A stretch of 64,000 bases of DNA from positions 2,852,001 through 2,916,000 of the forward strand of contig NZ_CP139559.1 in the NCBI RefSeq assembly GCF_034263275.1, given 5' to 3'. The notes under the pieces were generated by a model. It saw only the letters and a program-made list of their open reading frames with translations, did no database searches and had not been told where the DNA came from. Shown here one piece after another: positions 8,710 to 17,888 of the stretch (positions are counted from its first letter, which is position 1; the number at the start of each line of letters is the position of its first letter). This DNA is from Mucilaginibacter sp. cycad4. Its GTDB lineage: Bacteria > Bacteroidota > Bacteroidia > Sphingobacteriales > Sphingobacteriaceae. Position numbers and translations under genes: made by a program.

Positions 8710-9540
8710 CTATTTAATACCATTAAAAAAACGGCTAAAAAACAATGCCTGGTAATTGATAGAATTGCCCCAATATTCCCAGGTATGGGCTCCGGGCCTC
8801 ACTGTGTAATCATGCGGCACTTTACGCTCAAGCAGCTTTTCATGCAATTCCTGGTTGGCCTGGTAAAGAAAATCATCATAGCCAACGTCAAAAGTAATGG
8901 CAAGTGAGTTTGGCTTTAACAGGTAAATGAGGTTCACAACGCTGTTTTGCTCCCACCTGTCGGGGTGTTCGCTGTATTTACCAAGTACACGCTCTATACC
9001 AAAACTATCCGGAAAAGGCCTGATATCAACCGCTCCACTCATACTGCCTGCTGCTCCGAATTTATCCAAATGCTTAAAGGCCAAAAACAAAGCGCCATGC
9101 CCGCCCATACTTAAACCGGTTATGGCCCTCCCCTTTCTGTCAGTTATGGTTGAATAGTGTTTATCAACCCAATTTACCAGCTCGGTACCTACGTAAGTTT
9201 CATATTGCGAATCTTTGACAGCCGGGCTATCAAAATACCATCCGGCAAAATCACCATCGGCACAAACTATAATAAACTGATAGGTATCGGCTAAACCGGC
9301 AACCACAGGCACTTTTTTAATCCAATCGCTGTAATTGCCGCTAAAGCCGTGCAGCAGGTATAATACCGGGAATTTTTTGGCATTGGAATAGTCGGCGGGC
9401 TTTATTACCACCGCCTTGATATCCTTGTTCATTGCAGCACTGTGCGTGAGTACCGTATCAACCGTTGCAGCCGCAGCTTTGAAACTACAGGCTGCAAGGC
9501 CAATAAATAACGGAATAAATAGTAACTTTTTAATATTCAT
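8710..9540 (-). CDS. secreted esterase, alpha/beta hydrolase (CE1/EstA-like)
   Basis: A 276-residue exported hydrolase (signal MNIKKLLFIPLFIGLAAC, possibly a lipoprotein). The fold marks are FPVLYLLHGFSGNYSDWI near residue 57 (oxyanion loop), the nucleophile elbow GLSMGGHGA with the catalytic Ser near residue 144, and a late His in PGAHTWEYWG near residue 256; an Asp of the triad lies in DVGYDDF. This is the putative-esterase family that includes feruloyl and acetyl-xylan esterases (CE1) and S-formylglutathione hydrolase. In this locus it most likely removes ester decorations from a polysaccharide. It follows the SGNH hydrolase gene by 15 bases. Confidence 0.85.
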   Translation of the reverse strand: MNIKKLLFIPLFIGLAACSFKAAAATVDTVLTHSAAMNKDIKAVVIKPADYSNAKKFPVLYLLHGFSGNYSDWIKKVPVVAGLADTYQFIIVCADGDFAGWYFDSPAVKDSQYETYVGTELVNWVDKHYSTITDRKGRAITGLSMGGHGALFLAFKHLDKFGAAGSMSGAVDIRPFPDSFGIERVLGKYSEHPDRWEQNSVVNLIYLLKPNSLAITFDVGYDDFLYQANQELHEKLLERKVPHDYTVRPGAHTWEYWGNSINYQALFFSRFFNGIK

Positions 9541-9555
9541 CTGTATATAGTGATT

Positions 9556-10941
9556 TTATTTTGAGGCGATTACGGTAATGCGATGGTTTTTCGGCTTATT
9601 AATGACATAGATCTCGTCGGTTAATACATCCATTTCCTTTTGCCAGGCATCACGTAAACTTTTGTAGCGGGCGCGGGTGTAATTATCTTTATTGCCGTTA
9701 ACAAAAATGTCCCTCTTGGCGTACTTGCTTATGGTATCCATCGCAGCATTAGTATCATGGAACAACAGACCTTTGCCTTTTAAAAAGTCAAATTGCATCC
9801 AAACGTACATCCGGATGCGTCTTTCAATATCCCAGCGTTCTTCGTTCAGCTCCCTGATCTGGATGGCCTGCTGATATTGCGGCGTTGTAGTGATTTCGGC
9901 AAGATTGATACCGGCACTCAGTTGTCCGGCCGACCAATTCCCCATTTTTTCGCCGTCAATAAGCACATCATAACTGGCCGATTTTAAACCTTTAACGGCA
10001 AGCAGCTCCTGGTTCATCTCTTTGGTAAAGGGAACAATTTTCAGAGCGTCCGATTGCTTTTTGCGGTTCCCCCAGCCACGCGTAACAGTATCTATAGGAT
10101 AAGGGAGGGAATTTGCAAGATAATTGAATGCCACAGAATCAGTCGAAGAGATCAAATTGGTTATCTTGCAGTTAACAGCTTTGGTTGCTTTTTTACTGTT
10201 AGCATCAATAGTCACGTCAGCCACTACTTTATTGCTAAAACCCTGCGCTTTTAAAAAAAGATAAGCCATTACCAGGTGCCCGTCATTATCAGGATGTACC
10301 CTGTCATTGGGTGTTAAGCTAAAAGTTGAATCTTTAGCTTGTTTGCGCAGGTTAATCTCCGTCATAGGATGATAAAAATCAACGTAGCCCCAGCTATTTC
10401 TCTTAGCAGCGTCGCGCTGAAAATCTATCACTTTCGAAAAAGCAGCACTTTTTTTAGGATAGATATTTTTGGCGGTGAACTTACTGGTTTCATCGTAAGG
10501 CGAACCAAGAATGAAGATCTTCCGGATCTCGGTATGTTGTTTAAGCTTATTCTCCAGCAATGCGTAGTTATCGTACGATCCCTGGATCCTTTTATCCATA
10601 ACATCCTGTGCATCGGCACGATACCATTCAAAATAGCCGGTATCATTCATGCCCCAGGTAAGGGTTAAAACGTTTGGCTTTTTGCTGAACACATCATCCT
10701 CAAAACGGTCGTTGATCTGCCCTACCACATCACCGCCAATGCCCGCGTTATAACAGGTTATCCGCATGTTCGGGAAACGGGTCATGTAATACAGCCATAT
10801 GTACGAGTGGTAATGCCCTCCGTCGGTAATGCTGTTACCAACAAAGGCCACCCTGTCGCCGGCGCGAAATGGCGCGATGCTTTGGCCACTTACGGCTCCC
10901 CCTGCCGCTATCAATACTAATAATAAAATCAACTTTTTCAT
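9556..10941 (-). CDS. secreted SGNH/GDSL-family hydrolase
   Basis: A 461-residue protein with signal peptide MKKLILLLVLIAAGGAVSG. All four SGNH blocks are present: GNSITDGG near residue 35 (Ser nucleophile), NAGIGGD near 66, GMND near 96, and DRVHPDNDGH near 218 (catalytic Asp and His). About 200 residues follow the catalytic domain, including a small beta segment and a C-terminal helix-rich region (ELNEERWDIERRIRMYVWMQ). Family members are carbohydrate deacetylases, esterases or related lipolytic enzymes. Its place between the esterase and the lectin protein suggests a role in de-esterifying the same glycan. The specific substrate is not visible. Confidence 0.85.
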   Translation of the reverse strand: MKKLILLLVLIAAGGAVSGQSIAPFRAGDRVAFVGNSITDGGHYHSYIWLYYMTRFPNMRITCYNAGIGGDVVGQINDRFEDDVFSKKPNVLTLTWGMNDTGYFEWYRADAQDVMDKRIQGSYDNYALLENKLKQHTEIRKIFILGSPYDETSKFTAKNIYPKKSAAFSKVIDFQRDAAKRNSWGYVDFYHPMTEINLRKQAKDSTFSLTPNDRVHPDNDGHLVMAYLFLKAQGFSNKVVADVTIDANSKKATKAVNCKITNLISSTDSVAFNYLANSLPYPIDTVTRGWGNRKKQSDALKIVPFTKEMNQELLAVKGLKSASYDVLIDGEKMGNWSAGQLSAGINLAEITTTPQYQQAIQIRELNEERWDIERRIRMYVWMQFDFLKGKGLLFHDTNAAMDTISKYAKRDIFVNGNKDNYTRARYKSLRDAWQKEMDVLTDEIYVINKPKNHRITVIASK

Positions 10942-10983
10942 TAACTGTTAATTATAATGTGTTCAGCAAAAAATAAATTCAAA

Positions 10984-12678
10984 CTATAGGCCAACCAAGC
11001 TGTAAGGGATCCTCACGGCCTTTACCTGGTAAAAATTAGGGTCCTGGTTATTGTTTACGCAAGTGGTGGTACTGCAGCTGCCACCCTCTCCGTTGTAGTT
11101 TAAACAATAGGTAACAAGCAATTCGTTATGACCGTTAACAAATTCGGGGTGAATGGCCGGGGTATAATACTTAGCCAAATGCCCCTGGTAAACATCGTTA
11201 ATAGTGAAAACCATTTTAGGTGCAGTGAATGGCCCTTTAGGACTATCGGCCGTTGATATATAAATGTTATGGCTTGCCGGATCGCAAAAATAGCCCAGGT
11301 CCATCTGCATCATCACGTACTTGTTATTCACTTTTGATATGATCACATTTTGTTGGGTAGTGTTACCCGCGCCAATGGTTATAGCCGCTGCGGTAGCAGT
11401 TGTACGGGTTGATGACCACGAAGTTCCTGTCCAGAACGACCAGTTAGCCGGATTATTTGCCGGAAAACGCGCCAGGAATACATTAGACGTATTAAAGAAC
11501 ACACTCTTGCTTCCGTAAACATAAACTGAATCGTTGCTTACGTTTTTAACCATCCCGTTCGAAAATCCGGTTTCTGTTTGGCCCGACATCCCAGCTGGTG
11601 TGATCCGCGCAGCCGTACCCCAGTTAAGTCCGCCAGTGTTTTGGGTAAGATCATAGATCACTTGGTTTTCGGGTGTAGCCCCATTGGCCGATTCAAAAGT
11701 GTAAAGGTAAACATGGTTACCGGCCTCGATACCAGCACCAGGCCAGCGATAAGTTGAGTTATGATCGCCGGGGCTTTCAATGATCTCCATACTGTTTATC
11801 GGCGAATTATTGGTGGTAATATTGGGGGTTAGCGATTGATCCCAGCTATGACTTGCCGGTTGCAACAATGCCGAATTGTGATATTTAAAAAACTGACAGT
11901 ATAACTGGCCATTGCTTTGAAGTTGCGATGATTCATAGGCATCTTCGGTTATCCAAAGCACTTTTCCGTTGTTGGCGCCATAGGTAAGCGGGATGCTTTT
12001 CCCTTCGTCAAAAGCTACGGTACCGTTAGTTCGATGAAAAAAGTTTACAACATCATCATCGCGGTAAGCCTCGGCAGCGAGGCCGTTAAGGAGCCAGGTT
12101 TGTGCTGTATTACCTGCCACGAAGGCTTCCTGGGTGATAGGTGTACCATTAGTAGTGGATGAACCGTGATTAGTTACCGCCAGGCCATTGCCAACGTTAA
12201 TAATTTTGTAAACACCTGTGCTTACAGATTGAATATACCATTGCTGAGCGTTATTGGTATTGGCCTTATCCTGCCACAAACCTGTACCGGGATTTGTGGT
12301 TGCCAATGGCACTTCCAGGTATTTACCGCTGGCAATGTTCATGATCTTGAATTTGGTGGTATTGGTTATGGCTCCGTTGCCCTGCTGCACAATTATCCAC
12401 TTTTGATTGGGAGCTGTAGCCGTGCCGCTGCCTGTATATTGGTTTTGCTGCGCACCGGTGCCATCATTAAGCATACCGCTGCCATTAATTTCAATGGCTT
12501 TACCGCTTAAAACATTGCTGATAAAAAAGGTTCCGTAGGAGCTTACCGGCGATCCGCTGGTTAGTTGTACGGAATCTGTGCGTACAAATGGTTTGGGGTA
12601 CTTAACGGCAGCTTGTTTGCTGCATGATGCCAGCAAGGCCATGGCCATCATGGTACCGGTGAACAGGTTTGTTTTCAT
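10984..12678 (-). CDS. ricin-type lectin plus beta-propeller-like secreted lipoprotein
   Basis: I choose ATG 12678: it gives MKTNLFTGTMMAMALLASCS, a lipobox signal; the longer frame to 12756 would cover the operator site. Residues about 45-200 are a ricin-B-like trefoil with three QxW-type repeats (NQKWII, AQQWYI, AQTWLL), a carbohydrate-binding module. The C-terminal 330 residues look like a five-bladed propeller of the GH43/DUF4185 kind (GKVLWITEDAY, HVYLYTFES, NVFLARFP, HNIYISTADSPKGPFTAP, HNELLVTYCLNYNG). I cannot identify catalytic carboxylates with confidence, so it may be a glycosidase or a binding protein. It lies between GH92 and the SGNH gene in the same direction. Confidence 0.7.
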   Translation of the reverse strand: MKTNLFTGTMMAMALLASCSKQAAVKYPKPFVRTDSVQLTSGSPVSSYGTFFISNVLSGKAIEINGSGMLNDGTGAQQNQYTGSGTATAPNQKWIIVQQGNGAITNTTKFKIMNIASGKYLEVPLATTNPGTGLWQDKANTNNAQQWYIQSVSTGVYKIINVGNGLAVTNHGSSTTNGTPITQEAFVAGNTAQTWLLNGLAAEAYRDDDVVNFFHRTNGTVAFDEGKSIPLTYGANNGKVLWITEDAYESSQLQSNGQLYCQFFKYHNSALLQPASHSWDQSLTPNITTNNSPINSMEIIESPGDHNSTYRWPGAGIEAGNHVYLYTFESANGATPENQVIYDLTQNTGGLNWGTAARITPAGMSGQTETGFSNGMVKNVSNDSVYVYGSKSVFFNTSNVFLARFPANNPANWSFWTGTSWSSTRTTATAAAITIGAGNTTQQNVIISKVNNKYVMMQMDLGYFCDPASHNIYISTADSPKGPFTAPKMVFTINDVYQGHLAKYYTPAIHPEFVNGHNELLVTYCLNYNGEGGSCSTTTCVNNNQDPNFYQVKAVRIPYSLVGL

Positions 12679-12738
12679 AATTTGGTTTGGTTTATAATTT
12701 GGTTTGATGTTTGGTCGGTGTTTAAAATTATTCAATTT

Positions 12739-12756
12739 ATAAAATCGATTTAGCAA
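12739..12756 (-). promoter_or_regulatory. operator-like site, copy 4
   Basis: Minus strand ATTGCTAAATCGATTTTATA, centred on CG at 12746-12747, 61 bases upstream of the lectin/propeller start. The core AAATCGATTT is a perfect 10-bp palindrome. A -7 box at the expected spacing is not convincing, so this may control read-through from GH92 or a weak promoter. Confidence 0.5.
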
Positions 12757-12807
12757 TTTTATATAAAAAATCCCCTCTCATCTTTCCTTCATTCATATCC
12801 TAAATTA

Positions 12808-15147
12808 TCAGATCCCCCAGCTTTTATTTGGTGTTGCGCCCATACTTAATTCAAGGGTGCCGCCTGCTGCAATATCCTTATAATCTATATAACATTTATT
12901 GTAGGCTTTGCCGTTAAGTTTTGCTCCCTGTATATAAATATTTTTTGCCGAATTATTATTGGCGATGATGGTAAAGGTTTTACCTTTTGCGTATTTAGGA
13001 TCAAGCTTTAACGTTACTTTATTGAATACCGGGCTGGTGACCTCCTGCCTCGTATCGCCGGGACAAACCGGATGCAAACCACTCGCTGCCAATACATACC
13101 AGGCCGACATCTGTCCTACATCTTCGTTGCCCACCAATCCCTCTACAGAGTTTTTATAAGCCCGGCGGCAGATCTCGCGTGTCCATTTCTGGGTAAGCCA
13201 TGGGGCGCCAAGCCGGTTGTACAGGAACGGAACATGGTGTACCGGCTCATTGGAATGATTATAGTAATCGTTCCACATCATGTTATCGGGTGTTTTGCCA
13301 AAAAGGTTATTCAGATCGGCTATCACTTTTTCGCGACCGCCCATCAGCTTTGCCATACCGTCAACATCCTGCGGTACAAACCATCCCTGCTGATAAGGGT
13401 TGCTCTCAATACAGCCATACCATTGTTTAATCCGTCCTTCTGCAGGCCATGGGAGCCAGCTACCGGTGCTATCTTTTGGGCGGAACCAGCCTTTATCCAT
13501 ATCAAAAATATTTTTGAAGGCCTCACCGCGCAACGTATATTTATTAGCATCCTGCTGTTTATTAAGCGCTTTTGCTAATTGAGCTACACACCAGTCGTTA
13601 TAGGCATACTCGAGTGTGTAACTGATGCCGGTGTTGCCGGGAGTAAAACCTTTATCCCCGTTGCCAAATTTTTCAACAGCGCCCACGGCTAATTTATAAG
13701 CATCGGGTATATTATAATTACGGATGCCTTTGGCATAAGCATCGGCCATAACGGCTACCGCCGGGTTACCAAGCATACAGCCGCTATAGGCATTCAGCAG
13801 TTCCCAGCGTTCCAGGTAATCTTTCCTCTTTTCGTTGGCAAGCGTAACCAGCGAATTAACGAGGTCATTAACCAGCGACGGATTAATAATAGTTTGTAAA
13901 GGCATCTGGCTCCTGAAAACATCCCACCCACTAAATATAGTGCGTTTTTTAAATGTTACAGTATGATGCACCTTGCCATCACCACCCATATATTGACCGG
14001 TAACATCGCTTACAATGCGCGGGTCTATCATGGTATGATATAATGCTGTATAAAACACCGTCTTTTGTTCGGCAGTGCCGCCCTGGATACTAACTTTTGA
14101 CAGGGCATTATTCCATAGGTTAATAGTTCGCTGATGAACAGCGTCGAAATTCCAGTCCTTTATTTCAGCTTGTAAATTGGCCTTAGCACCGGCTATACTT
14201 ACAAATGAGATACCTGATTTAAGCAATACCTGTTCACCGGCTTTGGTAGCAAATTCGCTGTAAAAACCAAGATGCTTTCCCTGCTTTTCCTTCAAGCCTT
14301 TAAAGATCTCAGCATTAGCTACGCGTTCCTGGTATTTATCGCCGGTAACATCGTCCAGCTTACGGCTCCAGTCATTGGGAATATCGACACTCCAGACGCC
14401 ATAGTTTTTAAGCGGCTTGCTGAATTGTGCGTAAAAATACACAGTATAATCTGCATGTCCGTCACCATTGCCCCAGCCACCACCGTCGGGGGTGCATTTC
14501 ATAAAGCCCTCAATAGTATGGTCATCAACTACTTTTACATATTGCAGCGTTGAAGTTCCCCCTACCCTTCTGGCCAGATCAATCTGGATACGTGATTGTT
14601 TATTTTGAGAAAAGGTAAAGCGCAACATCCCGCTATGAGGGGCGGCAGTGGCTTCAGCTTTGATATTATTATCGGTTAGCAGCACACTGTAATATCCGGC
14701 CGATGCTTTTTCAGTACTTTTATCATAAGCAGATCGATAGCCTATTCCTGCAGTTCCCATTTTACCGGCACTGGTTTTGATTGGCCCGGCTGTAGGCATT
14801 ACTAAAAAATTTCCCAGATCACCATACCAGCCAATGCCACTCATTTGGGTAAAGGCAAACCCTTCAATACTTTTATGTTCATAGCTATAGCCCGAGCCAT
14901 TGTCACCTCCGGTTATGGTGTTAGGGCTTAACTGTACCAGTCCGTAAGGTGTGGCAGCGCCCGGAAATGTTTTACCTAAGCCATGGTAAACCCCTGCCCC
15001 ATCCGCACTGGTGCTGGCACCTATAAAAGGATTAACATAGGAAGCCGCATTTTGTGCCTTCAGCACTGCTGCCTGACTAAACAACATACCCGCAGCAAAT
15101 ACGGCTATTAAATATTTTTTTAAGGCTGGTAGTGTGGTTATGTTCAT
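12808..15147 (-). CDS. GH92 family alpha-mannosidase
   Basis: A 779-residue secreted exo-glycosidase (signal KKYLIAVFAAGMLFSQAAV). It matches family GH92, calcium-dependent inverting alpha-mannosidases: N-terminal YVNPFIGAS...GKTFPGAATPYGLVQLSP near residue 36, IEGFAFTQMSGIGWYGDLGN near 88, GYRSAYDKSTEKASAGYYSV near 130, FSGWDVFRSQMPLQ near 404, then in the catalytic part HSNEPVHHVPFLYNRLG near 620 and GNEDVGQMSAWYVLAASGLH near 670. GH92 enzymes trim N-glycans and fungal mannans, so mannose-containing glycans are the likely substrate of the locus. It is the first gene of the enzyme unit and has its own promoter-operator at 15298-15328. Confidence 0.93.
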   Translation of the reverse strand: MNITTLPALKKYLIAVFAAGMLFSQAAVLKAQNAASYVNPFIGASTSADGAGVYHGLGKTFPGAATPYGLVQLSPNTITGGDNGSGYSYEHKSIEGFAFTQMSGIGWYGDLGNFLVMPTAGPIKTSAGKMGTAGIGYRSAYDKSTEKASAGYYSVLLTDNNIKAEATAAPHSGMLRFTFSQNKQSRIQIDLARRVGGTSTLQYVKVVDDHTIEGFMKCTPDGGGWGNGDGHADYTVYFYAQFSKPLKNYGVWSVDIPNDWSRKLDDVTGDKYQERVANAEIFKGLKEKQGKHLGFYSEFATKAGEQVLLKSGISFVSIAGAKANLQAEIKDWNFDAVHQRTINLWNNALSKVSIQGGTAEQKTVFYTALYHTMIDPRIVSDVTGQYMGGDGKVHHTVTFKKRTIFSGWDVFRSQMPLQTIINPSLVNDLVNSLVTLANEKRKDYLERWELLNAYSGCMLGNPAVAVMADAYAKGIRNYNIPDAYKLAVGAVEKFGNGDKGFTPGNTGISYTLEYAYNDWCVAQLAKALNKQQDANKYTLRGEAFKNIFDMDKGWFRPKDSTGSWLPWPAEGRIKQWYGCIESNPYQQGWFVPQDVDGMAKLMGGREKVIADLNNLFGKTPDNMMWNDYYNHSNEPVHHVPFLYNRLGAPWLTQKWTREICRRAYKNSVEGLVGNEDVGQMSAWYVLAASGLHPVCPGDTRQEVTSPVFNKVTLKLDPKYAKGKTFTIIANNNSAKNIYIQGAKLNGKAYNKCYIDYKDIAAGGTLELSMGATPNKSWGI

Positions 15148-15297
15148 AATAGTAGTACCGGTTTATTATTTAAGACCCGGCAGACCGAAATCGTGATTTA
15201 TTATCGACAGAAAGCTTCGTTTACCGTAAGTTTTTTATGACAGATAAACCTTCAGAATTAAAAATTGACCGGTATTTGTTAATTGGTTATTGCACGA

Positions 15298-15328
15298 CCA
15301 AATTATATAATAAAATCGATTTAGCAAA
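15298..15328 (-). promoter_or_regulatory. promoter with operator copy 5 (GH92 unit)
   Basis: Minus strand TTTG (15328-15325), a 19-base spacer, then TAATTTGG (15305-15298), one mismatch from TAnnTTTG. The operator core CTAAATCGATTTTA centred at 15317-15318 fills the spacer, the same arrangement as in the SusD promoter at 8564-8594. The start codon is about 150 bases downstream. Confidence 0.6.
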
Positions 15329-15397
15329 TTTTTGTTAATTTTATTTTTTCAGATAAATAAACTGTCTGAGGATTCCATCAACATTGCAGTACCATAA

Positions 15398-16456
15398 CTA
15401 CAGCCATTTACTAAACCAATCCAATGTCATTTTAAAATGCGCCGGCGTGGAGGTATGGGGCAGCTTCGGTGCCACGTCACGCATAATTTTATCGGCCGCG
15501 TTTTTTGAGGTATACGCCTGCATGGCCGAAGCATAGGCTATATCTGCACCCGGCAACGGGCAATTAGAATCATTTTCCGTACCTACAACCAGCATTGGAC
15601 GGGGCGCCATTAATCGCAGCAGTGAAGGGCAATCAAACTCGCCGGTGATATCAGGGAGCAGTTTATCCCATACAGCTTGTACGTTACGCTTGTTTAAGAC
15701 CGAATCGCCAAGGTCTTTGGCCGCCTGTAAGTGCGCTGCCCGGATAGTACCTGCACGTCCCTGCCATTTATCATTATCCAACGACCATTTGAAACTTTGC
15801 ACTGCAATATCCAGCACAATTACTTTTATCCGCTTATCTACTGATGCTGCAAGCCATGTTTCCATCCCTCCCATGGATATGCCGCCCATACCGATACGAT
15901 TAGCATCTACATCAGGCCTGCTTGCCAGGTAATCGGTTACCCGCCAAAGATCAAAAGCGGTATCAAACAAAAATGGATGGGTTTGATGGCCTTTATCTTT
16001 ATTTTCCCAGGCAGCGGTAGCAGCTGCTACGTATTCCTTTGCGCCATGCGCGCCTCCGGCAATGCGTTCACCATGAAATCGGGCATCAATGGCTACGCCC
16101 ATAATCCCTCTTTTAACCAATTGGTACAACATCCCTTTGCTGTCCTCCTTTTTACCACCTGTACCGTGGAGAAAAATTACAGCAGGGTATGATTTTGCGC
16201 CAGTAACAGGTTTGTAAATCAGGATAGGTACCCGCTCATTCTTTTCGCTATAAATAAAACCGTGTTCTGTAATAACCGAATCTGTTTGTGTTATTGTAAG
16301 GGATGGATTTAACGGAACGCGGGGCCTTTCCAGCAGCTTTTTAAAATCAGCAGCAACCTTATCAACAGGGGGGTAATTTATTTGCTGCGCGAATGAAAGC
16401 AAGGAGCATAACAATAATGTCATGCCGGCGCAAAGTACCTTGATCTTAAACAACAT
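15398..16456 (-). CDS. secreted alpha/beta hydrolase (dienelactone-hydrolase/acetyl-xylan-esterase-like)
   Basis: A 352-residue exported hydrolase (signal MLFKIKVLCAGMTLLLCSLL, cleavage after FAQ). Landmarks are YPAVIFLHGTGGKKEDSKGM near residue 88, MGVAIDARFHGER, the nucleophile elbow GGISMGGMETW near residue 193, an acid region LVVGTENDSNCP near 295 and the likely catalytic His in LPHTSTPAHF near the end. It faces the same way as the GH92 gene but is separated from it by 250 bases holding a promoter, so it forms its own unit at the edge of the utilisation locus. An ester-releasing role on the same glycan is plausible but inferred. Confidence 0.8.
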   Translation of the reverse strand: MLFKIKVLCAGMTLLLCSLLSFAQQINYPPVDKVAADFKKLLERPRVPLNPSLTITQTDSVITEHGFIYSEKNERVPILIYKPVTGAKSYPAVIFLHGTGGKKEDSKGMLYQLVKRGIMGVAIDARFHGERIAGGAHGAKEYVAAATAAWENKDKGHQTHPFLFDTAFDLWRVTDYLASRPDVDANRIGMGGISMGGMETWLAASVDKRIKVIVLDIAVQSFKWSLDNDKWQGRAGTIRAAHLQAAKDLGDSVLNKRNVQAVWDKLLPDITGEFDCPSLLRLMAPRPMLVVGTENDSNCPLPGADIAYASAMQAYTSKNAADKIMRDVAPKLPHTSTPAHFKMTLDWFSKWL

Positions 16457-16600
16457 AATTTGATTGATTTACCAGTACAATGTATAAAATATGCGGCTTA
16501 ATGAGTGTAACAATACTAACATGTAATAAAAAGCACAAAAGCTGAACGTTTCCATCCAGCTTTTGCAAAGCTACCATTAACGGTAACTTTCCTGAACACG

Positions 16601-17014
16601 TTAATTTTCTTCGGCGTATTTCTTAAAGTTGTTAAGTATGGCCTGCCAGCCATTTTTTTGCATTTCAAGGGAATTTTGCTCTTCCGGATCAAATGTAACT
16701 TCAACTTCAGTTTGGTTGCCGTTTGCTTTGAAAGCTACAGAAGCCTGCCTTCCGTTTGGCATAGTATAGGTAAACTTTTCACCATCAACAATTTCGTCAT
16801 AAGTAGCTTCAAAGTCAAAACCAAAGCTTCCGTCTTTTGCTTCCATTCTTGCCGAGTATTTTCCGCCTACCCGCATATCATTTGATGCAGAAGGACATTG
16901 CCATGAAGGATCGGCAAAGTTCCATTTTGTAATGTGTTCGGGATTGGTGTAATAATCCCAAACTTTTTTAGTATCTGCATTGACTGTGGCGGTAACGGTG
17001 ATCTTGTTGCTCAT
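16601..17014 (-). CDS. SRPBCC/AHSA1-family protein
   Basis: A 137-residue START-like protein of the AHSA1 (activator of Hsp90 ATPase homologue) group: ITVTATVNADTKKVWDYYTN near residue 4, ITKWNFADPSW, YDEIVDGEKFTYTMPNGRQA and the closing helix MQKNGWQAILNNFKKYAEEN. These proteins fold around a hydrophobic cavity; the ligand is unknown. It is the last gene of a four-gene operon, only 3 bases behind another SRPBCC gene. The base pattern around the starts (ATGA overlaps and tiny gaps) indicates translational coupling. Confidence 0.88.
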   Translation of the reverse strand: MSNKITVTATVNADTKKVWDYYTNPEHITKWNFADPSWQCPSASNDMRVGGKYSARMEAKDGSFGFDFEATYDEIVDGEKFTYTMPNGRQASVAFKANGNQTEVEVTFDPEEQNSLEMQKNGWQAILNNFKKYAEEN

Positions 17015-17017
17015 TTT

Positions 17018-17521
17018 TTATTTTTTTAAGGTTAATAATAATTGGTCGAGTTTTTCGAGGGTTGCCATCATTCCCTGTTCCATGCCCATCTGGATAACAG
17101 TTTCCAAATCTGAAAGCGATTTGTAAGTTACAATGGTTTCTACCAAAGCGTTTTCTCCTTTGTCGGTAAAATTTACGAGCCACTCCGCACGGGGAAGATC
17201 CTTATTTATTTCACCTTCTGCATTACAGAAAGCATCTAATGATGTATAGTAATCAATGGGTTTGATTTTCAGATAATCTGTCCAGCCCCAGTATTCTGTA
17301 CCATTGGGCTCCACCATGGCATAGTGCCAGTGGCCACCTTCGCTAAAATTCATTGATTTGGTTTTGGTAGTTAATGGCGCGGGGGCAAACCATTGGTCAA
17401 GCAATTCCTGCCGGGTGTAACAGTCCCAAACCAATTGCCTGTCGGCTAAAAATTCACGCCTGACGGTCAGCGTATTTTTTTCTTTATCTGCAATAAAATC
17501 AAAGTGCAAGTTGTTTTTCAT
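17018..17521 (-). CDS. SRPBCC/AHSA1-family protein
   Basis: A 167-residue relative of the next gene, with LTVRREFLADRQLVWDCYTR near residue 16, LLDQWFAPAPL, and the C-terminal helix MATLEKLDQLLLTLKK. I take ATG 17521, which overlaps the ArsR stop as ATGA; an ORF reading back to 17605 would run through the ArsR gene. ArsR regulators followed by SRPBCC proteins are a common bacterial pairing. The biochemical role is unknown; some relatives act as ligand carriers or in stress response. Confidence 0.88.
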   Translation of the reverse strand: MKNNLHFDFIADKEKNTLTVRREFLADRQLVWDCYTRQELLDQWFAPAPLTTKTKSMNFSEGGHWHYAMVEPNGTEYWGWTDYLKIKPIDYYTSLDAFCNAEGEINKDLPRAEWLVNFTDKGENALVETIVTYKSLSDLETVIQMGMEQGMMATLEKLDQLLLTLKK

Positions 17522-17853
17522 TTTTTCTGTTTTTTTAGAGTTGATAAAAGGTTGTCGAGTTGTTGAAACCGGGTTTCCCAAATTTTGCGAAATTGCTCCA
17601 GCCATTTGTCTATTTCTTTCATTTTGTCAATCTCCAGTTGATAGTAGATCTCACGCCCCTGGTATTCCTGTTTCACCAGTTCACATTCGGTTAAAACCTT
17701 CAGGTGTTTTGAAATTGCCTGCCGCGTAGTATCAAAATGCTCGGCGATAGCGTTAGGTGTCATTGCCTGTAATGCAATTAAGGCGATGATAGCCCGCCGT
17801 GTAGGGTCGGCAACAGCCTGAAAAATATCTCTTCTCATTGAAGTGTTAATCAT
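17518..17853 (-). CDS. ArsR-family winged-helix repressor
   Basis: A short DNA-binding regulator. Its core is IFQAVADPTRRAIIALIALQ, then the recognition helix region PNAIAEHFDTTRQAISKHLK and the wing VKQEYQGREIYYQLEIDKMK. No cysteine metal site of the ArsR/SmtB alpha-3 type (CxC) is seen, so it belongs to the non-metal SRPBCC-linked subgroup. Start is uncertain: ATG 17853 or ATG 17838 (MRRDIF) are both possible. It overlaps the SRPBCC gene by 4 bases and follows the DoxX gene. It probably represses its own operon through the dyad at 18307-18326. Confidence 0.88.
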   Translation of the reverse strand: MINTSMRRDIFQAVADPTRRAIIALIALQAMTPNAIAEHFDTTRQAISKHLKVLTECELVKQEYQGREIYYQLEIDKMKEIDKWLEQFRKIWETRFQQLDNLLSTLKKQKK

Positions 17854-17888
17854 GTACCGGCTTGAATGAACAATCAAGCCCTATAAAA

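Noticed and set aside
12678..12756. N-terminal extension of the lectin/propeller protein to 12756
   Set aside because: The added residues are polar and cover the operator site; the ATG at 12678 starts a proper lipoprotein signal.
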